Shown one piece after another: positions 13,900-24,783 of a DNA stretch of 64,000 nucleotides. The translations under genes were made by a program, and so were the position numbers. The number at the start of each line of letters is the position of its first letter. Within the stretch, counting starts at the first letter, position 1. A model generated the notes under the pieces. That model searched no databases. It saw only the letters and a program-made list of their open reading frames with translations, and was not told where the DNA came from. Source of the stretch: Varroa destructor (lineage: Eukaryota > Arthropoda > Arachnida > Mesostigmata > Varroidae); contig NW_019211456.1 of assembly GCF_002443255.2 (NCBI RefSeq), forward strand, positions 23,305,061 to 23,369,060, written 5' to 3'.

Positions 13900-14259
13900 C
13901 TAAATATAACTAGAAACTATGGACATGTTTACGTACGAACAAGACCTTATTAATTTACTGTTAACGGGCGCAGTTGTCGGTGCGGTTGTTGTCAATACTT
14001 CGTTTACTGTTTCCGTGCTGGGCTGCTTATTGTTACAAAATCTATTTTCAACTATCTCACAGATTTCGATATCGGGATGGCGATGGTGACGATGTTTATT
14101 AAAAATGCTGTTGATTCTGATGGTCATAGCGTTCCGTTGCTGCTGCTGTTGCTGGTGTGCTGCAATGGCCTGGGCCTCGCCAGACCAGCCGAAGTACGCT
14201 ATCGAAGTCGATATGCAGTCCAGAAACACCAACAACAATAGGAAAAACAACGATACCAA
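13900..14259 (-). CDS. Weak candidate: hydrophobic, glutamine-run frame, unidentified
   Basis: A 119-codon minus-strand frame that opens at TTG immediately after an in-frame TAA. The first ATG-led part begins at about codon 44. The N-terminal 22 residues are strongly hydrophobic, like a signal sequence. A short glutamine run comes from CAG/CAA codons, then histidine-rich and threonine-rich parts, ending near Tyr-Ile. I do not recognise a family. The hydrophobic start depends on TTG/TTT-rich DNA, so it may be compositional. It could be a coding exon whose real start is upstream, but no convincing acceptor falls between the stop and the frame. Chance is the more likely explanation. Confidence 0.12.
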   Translation of the reverse strand: MVSLFFLLLLVFLDCISTSIAYFGWSGEAQAIAAHQQQQQQRNAMTIRINSIFNKHRHHRHPDIEICEIVENRFCNNKQPSTETVNEVLTTTAPTTAPVNSKLIRSCSYVNMSIVSSYI

Positions 14260-14974
14260 TTAAGTACTGCAGAAGTAATACATAGGAGAATTGTGTCGAG
14301 CAAATTCGTACGTATGTATAGTACATATAGGTGTCTCAGTGAGTCAGAGTCAACCGTGGCTGCAAGCGCAAATCTCTGAAAGTGCAAAGAATTAGCTGAA
14401 AATATAGTAAAAAAAAAGAGTCGACTGTAAACCCTCAGATTTCCTAGAGCGGGAGATGGATAGACACAGATCGAATATAAAAGAAGAGATCTATGTCAAT
14501 GCATCACTAACGTACACAATTGAGACTACAATTCTTAATTGAATCTTCTTTCTAAACCCAATTATAGCAGTTCTGTAGATTGTCGTGATTAGTTCTTACG
14601 TATACGTATAATAGTTGGCTAGTTGACGCCCTAGTCTTCTGCGACGTCAGGCGCAAAGTCCTTCATTATTTGCTTATCTACATAGCTACGTCTTCCGTGT
14701 GTTAATATGGCCAGATGTCGTTTCTAGGACAGTAAAAGCGAAGCAATAATTAGAAAAACGGCAGGTACTTTGAATTATATCTTTTTATCCGCTGTTGTAG
14801 TTTTGTTAATTTAATAGCTTGCCGCCCAGATGGCGGTACCATGCGCGCATTCGCTAAGCCCCGAGCCATGATCGACTATGTCCGTTTTCTTTTTTAAGCA
14901 CGCTTTGATTCGGATGTTCGACAAAGACCTTCGTTTGACTCATAGCGAGCGCGCTGGCGGATGAGCTGCTTCTG

Positions 14975-15148
14975 CTATTGTACTTCCGAAATAAAATGGC
15001 CGTGTTGACCGCCAAGGATGGCAAAATAGACATTGCCCAGAGTCAGGCCGTTGGCTGCGATGATCGCCGACGCGACGCACAGCGGCGCGACGCACAGCGG
15101 GCGGATACTTGAATGCTGCTTACGATGCGTGTTACGTCTATACTGCAT
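14975..15148 (-). CDS. Weak candidate small ORF with in-frame duplicated PLCVA segment
   Basis: An ATG-led minus-strand frame of 57 codons ending in TAG. It starts with a basic hydrophilic stretch (about residues 1-15, several Arg, Lys and His). A long hydrophobic stretch follows, roughly residues 17-46, of a length and character that could span a membrane. Residues 18-22 and 23-27 repeat approximately as the five-residue unit PLCVA, because the DNA carries an exact 15-bp tandem duplication (15071-15100) that keeps the frame. I do not recognise a family. It could be a small membrane protein, a fragment of a larger exon, or chance in a GC-rich patch. Confidence 0.18.
   Translation of the reverse strand: MQYRRNTHRKQHSSIRPLCVAPLCVASAIIAANGLTLGNVYFAILGGQHGHFISEVQ
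15071..15100. repeat. Exact tandem duplication of a 15-bp GC-rich unit
   Basis: Positions 15071-15085 and 15086-15100 are identical (CGCGACGCACAGCGG). A 15-base unit preserves reading frame on either strand. Likely a replication-slippage duplication. Confidence 0.9.
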
Positions 15149-18100
15149 CTACCAATACAGATTCGATCGGCATCCTCATACTGTGCTAGTCCTTGCCGCG
15201 TAGTGCCTTTGAAGTCACTCCTCATGATGCGGCTTGTGTCACTGGCGAAGATCTGAGCCTCCTTCGGCCATGAATGAGTATGTTTTTCCTTTAGTTAGGT
15301 CACGCTTGGCACTGGTTCTCGTTGCTGATGGAAACTGAAAAAAAAATGAATCAATTGGATTCCAAGAGGCGCCTATTTTTGTTGGAACAAATATGTATAA
15401 TGTAAATAATATTAATATATAATATGTAATGTTTGTACGTTGTGAAATCACGACTGATTATTAAGGTAAGATGGGAGAAAATACATGCTAGAATAATAAG
15501 AATAATAGTTTATATATTGAATGAAGTCGAATTTCAGCAAAGATCACAAAGTGTGATTTTAACGTCTTGCATGCATATATTACTCATTTTTTATAGCTAA
15601 CGATGTCTATCTAAACTTCTCAACTTCAACATCACCTAGAGAAATATCGCGGTAAGGATATAATCGAAAGATTTAGGCTTGAGACAGTAGCCAGGTAAAG
15701 AGAAACACTAGTTACTCAGGTCCTAAAAAACGGCGAAAAAGAGGAAGGCATAGGTTAAACAGGCTGAGTAACCTGCTTTGTTGTCGGGATTCGCCCCAAA
15801 CGACCTTAGCTAAACAAAGCGATAAGGACTACAACTATTTCGATTGCTTTTAGAAGGTTACTGTTTAATACTAACATTCAACTTTTATTGTTTAGAAATA
15901 TAGCGTGATATAATCGAACGCAAAATCGTTGCATACTTCTGCTCAGTTCAGGTAGACCACTAGGAAACAAAAGGCTATAGAGCTTTAGCTGCCATTTCTA
16001 GCGTTATCGACAAGTTTTTATTGAGCACTGGCGAAGCCACCCACAAACAGAAATCAAAAAGTCCCACTCCGAACTAATTTTATTCAATATTCATACTTAT
16101 TCCCATAGTTGCCACCATAAGGTAGCATACTTCTTCCAGTAAACAACATAGTAAGTTGAACAAAAAAAATCACGAAACGGGTACTAATCCATCCATCGAT
16201 CGATTTATTCTAGCATGTACATACATATTCGTGCAAGCAGTAGATAGAATTACGTCGAGGAGCCTCGGCAAGCTTCTGTTTTCATGAACACTAGTTCGTC
16301 ACGCGCCCGTGCTCAGAAAGCTGATTTTTTTCATGTGCTACTGAAGCAGCGTTCAGTAGAGGCAATGATCTGCCGTCGACTAGCCTTGCGGACCCGACCT
16401 ACTAGTGGCCTTAATAATGTTTGCTTTGCCTGCCCCTCCCTTCCCCGCGCATATGGCCTCCAGCCTCGTTCTAGCTCGCTCAGATTTCAGCTTCAAGGTC
16501 AAAGCTAAGGCGGACGGTGAATCGGCGAGGGTTTTATGCTTGAGTTTCTGTGGTAATAGGCTGTACGCTCGGTTCGAACCGCCTTACTATTATGATGAAC
16601 GGGCGGACTTACGGTTGTCTTTTTTCTACCTGCTCTCTTCTAGGCTCAGAGACTAAGTGAGACCCGGGCGACTGGGAGCCAGTCAACGTGCGAACGTTGG
16701 GTTCGCGCTGGGCCCTGCAGCTAGTTAGGAAGCCGACGTCGGTTTCTCTGGAAAAACCAGAGAATCGCGCCAGTTCTCCATGAATTGTTTACTTTGATAA
16801 TTGGATTTATTGATTGAGCGATCTGCAGAAATAGTTTTCGTCGTTGTCTTTTTTCCTCGTTTTTTTTCTTGGCCCTCTAGCTTGAACTTCTGCGCGCTCT
16901 CTTCCTGTCAACGACAAAAATAGCTATAATAATAATAATGGCAGCAACTTCTGCACGACTATTATACATTCGGGGCAATAACCGTGGTCATAGCGACGAG
17001 CCCTACAGCAAGCAAGGGACATTTATGCCGATACAGCGTAAAAATAAGAATATCTTCTACAAAAATGAAATCATCAAAAGAAAAAAAGAACTTTTTAGCT
17101 GTCGTTGAACTCTGAGTCTCGGAAAATCCGAGATGTCGTATAAATGGGCGTCCTCTGAAGATGAATACGCGCCAACCGTGCCGATCCTAATCGTTTAATT
17201 AGTAACATTTACATTATGAATATTAATCATTATGCATGATTGAAAAGAGATGGTCGATTCTAATCCAGATCAGAATTTACACAGGGATATCGACGGGTGA
17301 AAACCTAACATAAATAAATGGATTCAATCCTCATCCACTGAACAGCAAAGAACTCTACTCACAATATAATACTCATCGAAATTGCAACATCCGAGTAAAA
17401 ACCATAGTTTCCTGGTTACGTATTTTTTCGACATTTACATGTACCTTCATTTGGCGCCACCGGAGCAAACAACCTCTTCGATGTTCTTACTATGGCATAA
17501 TATATAGCTGGGATGGGTATCTATAATAGATCAGCGAATGCGAGTTAATAAATCATCCGCCGCACATTCACTAGCTAAAATAGATTATCGACCAGTTAAA
17601 CGGATTGACGAGGAACAAATACTTGAAGGAGAGTAGGCCATCGCTGAAGCCACACAGCTGTTATCCGCGCACGAAGCTGTTTTCGCCAAAAGATTGTTTG
17701 CTTGACGTACGTACGTGGCTACATAGCTATTATTGGCTTAGTTTGATCGTGCCCGCCAGTATGTTTGCGGTGCGGGTGGGCCGGAGAGTGAGATACATTA
17801 TAGAAAAGCACAGCATATACTAACCGTGCACGTCTGAACTTACCAGTAAGTTCTCTATGGGACTACTGTTAACTTGTATCAGTGAAGCAGCCCAAGACGG
17901 CACCTTTTTCTTCCGTCCATTCATTGTAATTCGTTCTATTTCACACTCACCTACCCTAGGGCTGTTTCTACGACATTCACATCAATGGATAAGAGTGGCT
18001 ACGCATGTACGGTCGAAGTTGTCTAGGTACCATGGGTGCTGGATACAGGACTGGCCAAGATTCGCTTTTAAAGTGACCTATTAGAAGCAATTCGTCGCTT

Positions 18101-18268
18101 TATTAAGAGATTGGCAAGGACCACAAGTGTTTTTCTCGACTCGCGCCGATCCCTCAAGATCCCTATCCCCCCCCCTCGCATAGATACATTAGACGCACGA
18201 GAGGAAAGAACAGGAGGGAATGATGTATGGCGCACATTAAGGGACTTTTAGCTGATGTCGACACTTAC

Positions 18269-18551
18269 CGCGTCTCGATGAAGCAGCACCAGCTGTAGTA
18301 TCGATCTTGAAACGAACAGTACACGGACTTCGGAGGCTTGTTTGGCTCTGGGTTGCCTTGAGGAAATGATACGAATTAGAGGGTTTTGAGAAGCATACGA
18401 AGGTCGACGAGGGATCGGAAACTTTTTCCTTGCCCGTTCTATAAAATTCACGCTCCCACTTGACCAATTTCGAATGCGCGAGCTTGCACATGCATCGAAA
18501 CTGTGGTACTACAATTATGGCGGCGTCACGAACGGGGTCGTTCACTTAGGG
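18269..18551 (-). CDS. Candidate internal or 5' exon, unidentified protein
   Basis: On the minus strand a pyrimidine-rich tract ending TTAACAG places an acceptor just before 18551. An open frame runs to a consensus donor (exon ends ...GCG, intron begins GTAAGTGT at 18268). The frame is open from 18545. Sequence from the acceptor to there is stopped in all three frames, so if the acceptor is used the exon would begin with untranslated sequence. The first ATG in frame is at 18491, giving 74 codons plus one base (phase 1). The peptide is hydrophilic, with a Lys/Arg/Glu-rich first third, several Ser and Thr residues, and an Ala-Ser-Ser-Arg-Arg end. I do not recognise a domain. Support is the paired splice signals and the open frame, not homology. 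Confidence 0.28.
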
Positions 18552-19214
18552 CTGTTAAGCAAAGGGGATAAAAGCAGGAGTCGGTCAAATGCGCTGTAAC
18601 TGGCCATATGGGTTGCAAGGATGGTAGAAAAAATAAAAGGGAAGTTGAAAACACTTTTCCCATAGAATGAAAAATCAACGATCTGCCTACTTTGTCAACT
18701 TGTCTGCCTGTTCTGAGAGCAAACTTGCGGAAAGCTTTTTACCACTTAGCGAGTAATGGATGTGTAAGTACTTCGTTGAGATCCACTCTCAGTTTCCATT
18801 ATGAGATGTCTAGTATGACTTTTGTATTGAAAGGAAGTGCAAAGTGAAATGAAAGATTAACGGTGCGAGACACTACACGCATATAACGTTGTTGTTATAT
18901 TGACTTTTCCTTATATAGGTTACTACCATGGCTAATATCTTCTTTGATTTGTATATTTTCTGCTTAACATCTTGCATTCCCAGGTTCTAAGATCATTTGT
19001 TTTTCAAGCTTTTAGGTAGCTTTTGAGCAGGTAAAAGTCAATTGCTTTGGTATTTTGCAACATTATTAAGTTAAGAATAGATAAAGTTATTAGGAAGATT
19101 GGTAAATTAGGACTGGTTCGTATGTACAATATAACCGGTATAAAGAATCACTACGAGTGCTGCTGGATCTATGTGAGGTTCATTCATACACGGTGCTGGT
19201 GTCATCATTAACTT

Positions 19215-19229
19215 TTGTTGTTGTTGTTG
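19215..19229 (+). repeat. (TTG)5 trinucleotide tract
   Basis: Five TTG units in a row. Simple microsatellite with no supported frame. Confidence 0.8.
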
Positions 19230-20997
19230 TCTTTATTGCTGTTTTTATTGCGTTAGTATCGGGTATAAGAGGGAGCAAAACTTACTAAACCACTAATGCG
19301 ATAGCCGCCCACTCGACACGGCAGTATGAAGATCTCAATTAACAACAACAGCCGCCCACGACGCCCCAACTGAATTGGTTCGGATACAATTAGAACCACA
19401 GCAGCATAGCGATGACCACTCCATCGGAAGCGATATCAGGAGTAATAACAACACTAAAAACAAAGAGTGAGCGAGGCTAGAAGCAGAGATAGTAATAGTT
19501 GTTAAAGACTTTACGATAACAGGGTAGAAGGAGGAACGGTGAGATGACGATGCCGATAATTAAATGATGCACAGAAAAAGCAGCGGCTGTATTAGTCATC
19601 GTCATTTCAAAAGCGAAACGTCCTGAGTAACCGTCTTCCTGCCACCCCTTTTTTACACCGCCAACAGAGCGTGCAACATGCATCGGCCCGTTAAAAAGAA
19701 TATAGGAGTAATACGTCACCGGTAGCAACAGATAGCTTCCGTACAACGTACAAACGTACGTGTAAAATCGAGTTCAGCAATCCTTTCGTGGTATTATACA
19801 TTGTGGAATAGGTGAACGCGAGAGGCGAATGAAGGAAAGAAACGCCGCTCAGGGCGACCATTGGCCTTGGTTATTAGAACGCCGATTGATGACAATGTAT
19901 ACCTTTCGCTTAGATATTGATGATCTTATCTCCTGCTTTTGGAAGAAACAAAATCATCATTTGATCTACGTGCTATGTAGTTGTGCCCTCGCACATATTT
20001 GCGCCATTTTGCTATTGCCATCCTGTTGGGCGACTGAAAATATACACGCCTTTTTTTGTTTTTTTCCTTGGAAAAATAATTTCCGTATTTATTGTTTGGT
20101 AACATACGAAGAATTGTCATCGTAGCGGGTGTATTTGTAGGTAAACACAGACACGACGAAAGGCACTTCAGCTACACGCCGGACAATTGTAGCACAACGA
20201 ATGTTGGTACGTGCAGTCAGCGACCACTTGAGTAGTTCCATAAAAAAAATATTTAAATAGAATGATGAATAGACGAGGGCTGTAGGTTATTCGCAGCTTA
20301 AAACGTAGTTATAATTAACTTGAACTTACAATTTTGAAAAGGCACCGAATCCCTCTAAGAGTTGATATTGACGCGCCGTTTGCTACTTTATGTACGTGTG
20401 CATATAACTGAGAAGCAACGATTTTTACCCTATTCATTTTCGAACTGATAGAACATGCTAAAAATTTTTTTTTTAAATCTAAAGGAAAAAAAACACTTTT
20501 TTTCAGAATGTCATTACTCCTCTGTTTTACTGGATAAAAATTACCCTTAGGCTAAATAGAAGCGAGACAATTTTACGGCACTTTTGCATAAAACAAAATT
20601 ATCTCGTGATTACTTAGTTCAGTTTCTCACATAGCAACGACACTTAAATTCGTACGTAAATTGATTCATGTTATTGTGTAGCCGCAGGATAAAGAGGCCC
20701 GTTAGCATTACCGCTGCTGCTGTCGTCATCATTAGGAAAGACCGTAGCAAAATTTTTTCAGATCGAATAATGCCATCATTGTCATTGACTGAAGCAGCGA
20801 TCAGGTTTTTTCGGCAAAGGTGCGTTACATCAACTAAACGCACATATCTGCTGTGGAAGGAACAGCTGACAGTGTCCTGATAGCTGATAAAACAAGGACT
20901 AGATCCTTGTAACTCCTCAGTTCGTTATTGGGTAGTACAGTGTAATCTTCTGTTATTGTAATTTAGGTTTAAGCGTTTAAGGACACTGAGAGTACTG

Positions 20998-21014
20998 TTT
21001 TTTTTTTTTTTTTT
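20998..21014 (+). repeat. T17 homopolymer run
   Basis: Seventeen consecutive T residues. On the minus strand this is an A17 run and could be the tail of an old retroposed copy, but I see no recognisable retroelement body next to it or target-site duplication. Confidence 0.8.
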
Positions 21015-22045
21015 AGATGTAAGTAAGATGTTAGGGTGATTTGTGTTCCACCTATAAATTGAAAATATTTTGAGAGCGCTTTCAATGCATCGGCGACTAA
21101 ATACTTGTTTGTTATAAATAAATGTTTGTTTTTCGTAGTTTTTCTATTACTATGAGAACTATTTGATCTTTATGTGTATCTATATTTATCTATATGCATC
21201 TATGGAGGACTTCCCGTCGAGCCTTGGAGCACGTCTTCGTAGAGCCCCTTAGTACTTCAGCAACCGTAGTTAGCAGTTATATTGGTAAGTTAAAGCGTAT
21301 AGATGAAGCTAGCTAAATCGAATTTTGCATTGCGCTAGCCTATAGTAGTTGTCGCTATATACGAGTGGTCGGGACGTTGAAACTGCGCGTTATCTTTGTT
21401 ATCCACAATTGTATACATTCTTTGTTGAAACGGGCCCGGAAGTAACTTTAAAGATGGTAACTTCAACAGACAGTGCAGAGTTGTCAAGTTATCTTTGCGT
21501 GATACGACGACATTTACGTAACACAGGTTGCTTTTGTGGATCATTAATTCACTTGCGTCGGCCGCTCCTAGCTAGGCCCTGGGTGGCCTAACAGTAAACG
21601 GTGTAAAAATTTTTTAGCTTGAATAGGGCTACAGCCCAATTCTTAACAACGGTCATATCAGAATGTCAATGCTTCTGTAAGCATACTACCAAGAGCAGTT
21701 CTAGTTGACGATCTTCGTCCTGAGTTCTGCCGATCTGCTATCCGATTGTTAGACTAGCTGTCTTCGTCTAGAGAGACCAACCGCGGCGGGCTGCTTCGCA
21801 GTAGGGAGTGGAAATTTTTTTAGGCTGGGAGCAAATCTGAAGATATTAGGTTGGATGTAGGCCGGATAGTGAGTCCTTTCGTACCCTACTACGTCTGCAC
21901 TAGGATACAAACACTGTTATTGTATTATTCTTTTTTTTTTTCTTCTTTTTCGATATTTTATAATGACTATTCTTACCAGTTCCTAACGTTCACTTGTGTG
22001 TCTCTAGCTTAAAACAAGGGTAGTCCTTGGACAATTCTCAACCTG

Positions 22046-22123
22046 ACTGGTTTAACGATAATATTTACGGTGACAAAAAACATATATGTTTTTTGTCACC
22101 GTAAATATTATCGTGTTACTAGT
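22046..22123. repeat. Long palindrome: perfect 60-bp core with imperfect extensions
   Basis: The core at 22055-22114 is a perfect palindrome: two 30-base arms meet with no spacer at the CATATATG centre. Pairing continues imperfectly outward for nine more bases per arm (ACTGGT against ACTAGT, four mismatches), to 22046-22123. Each arm carries a GGTGAC block followed by six A residues. As RNA or single-stranded DNA it would form one long stem. It could be a foldback or miniature element, two terminal repeats fused head to head, or a cruciform-type mutation product. No target-site duplication is clear at the ends. Confidence 0.95.
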
Positions 22124-22214
22124 TTTAGCAATAGCTAACTATGGCTCCCTGTTTGCAAGGGCTTGACATTAACCAGCCAACGGATTGGAGCGTCCGAACG
22201 AATGAGGTAGGTCT

Positions 22215-22478
22215 ATGCTTCTAGTCGAAAGCGTCGTGCTATTCATTATTGTGAGAACGAAACATTTTGTTCGAACGTTAAGCCGCTTAGAATACGAACG
22301 CTTATGCCGTATACAGCTGGAACGATTTGATGACTTTTCATCTTTTTATAAGGAGTGTGAGTTACGTGCGTACTCATGGCTTACTTGCCTGATGAAGTCA
22401 GACATATCTCCAAAAAAGCTACCTATAAAATTAATTAAACATTTCATACATAATAACAGAAGCTTTAGCGACTGGTAA
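22215..22478 (+). CDS. Weak candidate ORF beside the long palindrome, unidentified
   Basis: An ATG-led frame of 87 codons that begins 101 bases after the palindrome core. Residues 2-13 are hydrophobic. The rest is charged and helix-like, with Glu/Arg/Leu-rich and Lys/Ile-rich parts and a Ser-Asp-Trp end. I do not recognise a family. If the palindrome is part of a mobile element this could be decayed cargo, but nothing shows that, and chance is a fair explanation. Confidence 0.13.
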   Translation: MLLVESVVLFIIVRTKHFVRTLSRLEYERLCRIQLERFDDFSSFYKECELRAYSWLTCLMKSDISPKKLPIKLIKHFIHNNRSFSDW

Positions 22479-22479
22479 C

Positions 22480-24734
22480 GCAGAATATGAAAGGAAATAT
22501 TATTGAAATTATATGGAATAAAATTAATCTATCAGTATAAATCTTGTCCCCCTTTAATGGATGCAGTGGAGCAATTCCGCTGCCATTAGGAAGGACAGAG
22601 AATCCTCTACAGTGCAAGCAGCAGGAGTAGTAATCGTCCTAATAAGAGCGAAACATGAGCACCTGTCACCGCTGGCTTTTAGGTGGCTCCAATCAGATCA
22701 AAGTTCTTAAGTTAAACTATAACAACAAATGTGTTTAGCAAGCAATCGCACGCATGGGGTGGCTAGATATCGAAAGGCAACATAACTTCACAAATAGTCA
22801 ACGGTCACAATAACAGATCCCGAAGCATCCAAGCATCTACACATTGGTCCGCGTTTGTGTGAAAACGAGAACTCTGAAACACTAAAATAGGCTGCCCAAG
22901 GCCTACCCAAGCTAAAATAATGCTACGTGAGTTTCTGCGGCGACTCGTACTTGATAATCCTGTTCTCGTGTTTTGCTCGTTCTGTTAAGGTCACGGAACA
23001 CATAGTGCTAGTAGAATGCATGTAATACGAAGGGACGTTAAGCAAAAGCACATACTGTGGGGCTCCACAGCAAACGGCTCATACAAAAATCCTCAAAAAT
23101 TAATTTCTTGATCACCAATGTGAACGGCTACAGCAGCTATAACGATGGTAAACCTAGAGCAGAGCCTGAAAGGCGTACACGCTCCGTTAGGCCGTACAGC
23201 CTGTGCCTGCAATATCTGTTACGGTTCGATAGATGAACTAATATGCGCCAGCTTCTTGTGTTTTTCTTGTTTCTTTTCTTGGTCAAATGGCGAAAGCTTC
23301 GTCTGTACCACACTAGGCCAGTGAAGACTGTTGCTTGCCTGTTGTGTGTACAACAAAGCTAAATGCTTTCAAGTGAGCTAACCAAGGAAGAGGCTACGTT
23401 GTTAACCCGTTAAGTAATTTAGGTGTGTATACGTAAAGGATGAACACAATCAAGTTTAGCTGGAAAAGGGGCTGATAGAATATGCGATTAACCTTCAAAC
23501 ATATTTGGACTAGTTGGTAGGTTTGTACGTCCCTCGTGAGGTGAATGTATGATTAGAGCAAACCTGTACATCGCAGGCTTTGTTTACCCGTGCATGGCAC
23601 GAATCGCTGGGTGACAATAAAAAAGCACAAATCGTCGAAGATGTAACTCTTTGCAAACAAACCTCACTGCCATCGACATTCGTGATCAATATTTAAATTG
23701 GCAACCAAACATTCTCGAATGGACGAATATTAATTGATAGACCCGCATCTGGTAGATAGATAAAACAAACGTACATACAATTCGAGAAGGATGCTTTCTA
23801 TTACCAAAATATTGATAATAAACCGTTGTTACAAATTGTACAATTTCTGCTATTGTTGCGGGTGAACCGCCCGTCGGTGCACCCGACAATCAAAGTCGTT
23901 CACCCAAATCGTCTTGCGATCAGCATCTACTTAGTAGTAGTGAAAAAAATTAACCTTTGTTCTACGTTGCTTCGTTCCTTGTACAAATAAACAACATGCG
24001 CATCCTCGCCAGAACAAAGGTAGTCATCCCTCGCGTCAGTATCTTATCTTATAACAATCATAACGTTATGGCTCGTTTTAACAACAGTGACCCGCTGGAT
24101 GGAGGCACTGACAGCAAAAGAAAACTGGCCATGCTATAGCCGACTAGCAAACCTGTAGCGTTTATTGTGTCGTATAAAATAAGAATATTTTTTGACCTAT
24201 TTTTTGACAGCCACTAAGTTAGCGACTCATATACAGTTTCATTTCACGTTTAAATTATTGAGAGGCGCTAAGCAGATGCTAGTGAAACGCCCTCTTAAAT
24301 AAATCGGTTAACTCTATAAATTCGGACGTATATTCATACTGAGTATGTCCACTCTAGAATCATTTTGTTGTTCGTAGTAACCTTTTTCAGATCATCTTTT
24401 ATCGTAGATGTAGCGGGCCTAAAAGACTCGGTTTAGTTGGCATAACTGGCCCATGCGCTTACAGCTATCTTGTCTCAAGAGAAATGCATAGATGTTGCGA
24501 CACTTCTACTTTTTTCTTTCCATAGCCAAGTCGAATTCCCTCTTCTGTAGTTCTTCATTCGATTCTTTCATAACCCATCTTCTTAATTTTTCTACTTTAA
24601 TGCACAGGCCAGCAAATCCACCGCGACAAAAGCTTCCCTACCAGCAACAGCCGTCACAACGGCAGCAGACAGATCTGAGATAGTATAGAGCAGCAAGCAG
24701 CACGGCCTTCAAAAACGAATGACTGGATACTTAC
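22480..24734. other. Non-coding stretch with one strong acceptor-like signal
   Basis: No recognised gene. A pyrimidine-rich run from about 24505 to 24600 ends in TGCACAG at 24607, which resembles a plus-strand 3' splice site. Two frames are open after it for about 25 codons before stopping (one glutamine-rich, one alanine/threonine-rich). No donor or polyadenylation context confirms an exon. Confidence 0.5.
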
Positions 24735-24783
24735 CTACGGAACAAAAGAGAGTGGCGTCCCAATAACAACGATATAATCGCAT
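24735..24783 (-). CDS. Weak candidate first coding exon on the minus strand
   Basis: An ATG at 24783 opens 16 codons plus one base and ends at a consensus donor (exon ...GTAG, intron GTAAGTAT starting at 24734). The encoded start is short and aromatic-rich and gives no family clue. The interest is its position: the GC-richer block to its right would be its promoter and leader, and a plus-strand donor lies on the far side of that block at 26271. No homology support. Confidence 0.15.

Larger units (their letters stand above)
14400..18260. other. Mostly non-coding; GC-richer patches at 14820-15250 and 16260-16740
   Basis: Two patches are visibly richer in G+C than their surroundings. The first holds a small minus-strand frame with an exact 15-bp tandem duplication (see 14975-15148). 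The second carries overlapping plus-strand frames (16284-16508 and 16405-16656) that I cannot match to a protein, plus an 8-bp hairpin at 16744-16764. A C9 run lies at 18167-18175. At 17836-17853 an 18-bp near-palindrome forms a splice-donor-like GTAAGTTC on both strands, almost certainly by chance. Confidence 0.5.
18560..22045. other. Non-coding stretch
   Basis: No coding sequence recognised. Simple repeats include (TTG)5 at 19215-19229 and a T17 run at 20998-21014. A patch rich in A and T homopolymers lies at about 20460-20510. Open frames here are short and unsupported. Confidence 0.6.

Noticed and set aside
17836..17853. Splice donors on both strands at one place
   Set aside because: The two motifs are the two halves of an 18-bp near-palindrome, so one implies the other; no exon is attached on either strand.
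22055..22114. Rolling-circle replication origin (stem-loop of a circular single-stranded DNA virus)
   Set aside because: The TAATATT-like text lies in the stem, not the loop; the centre is only CATATATG, there is no origin nonamer in the loop, and I see no replication-initiator gene nearby.
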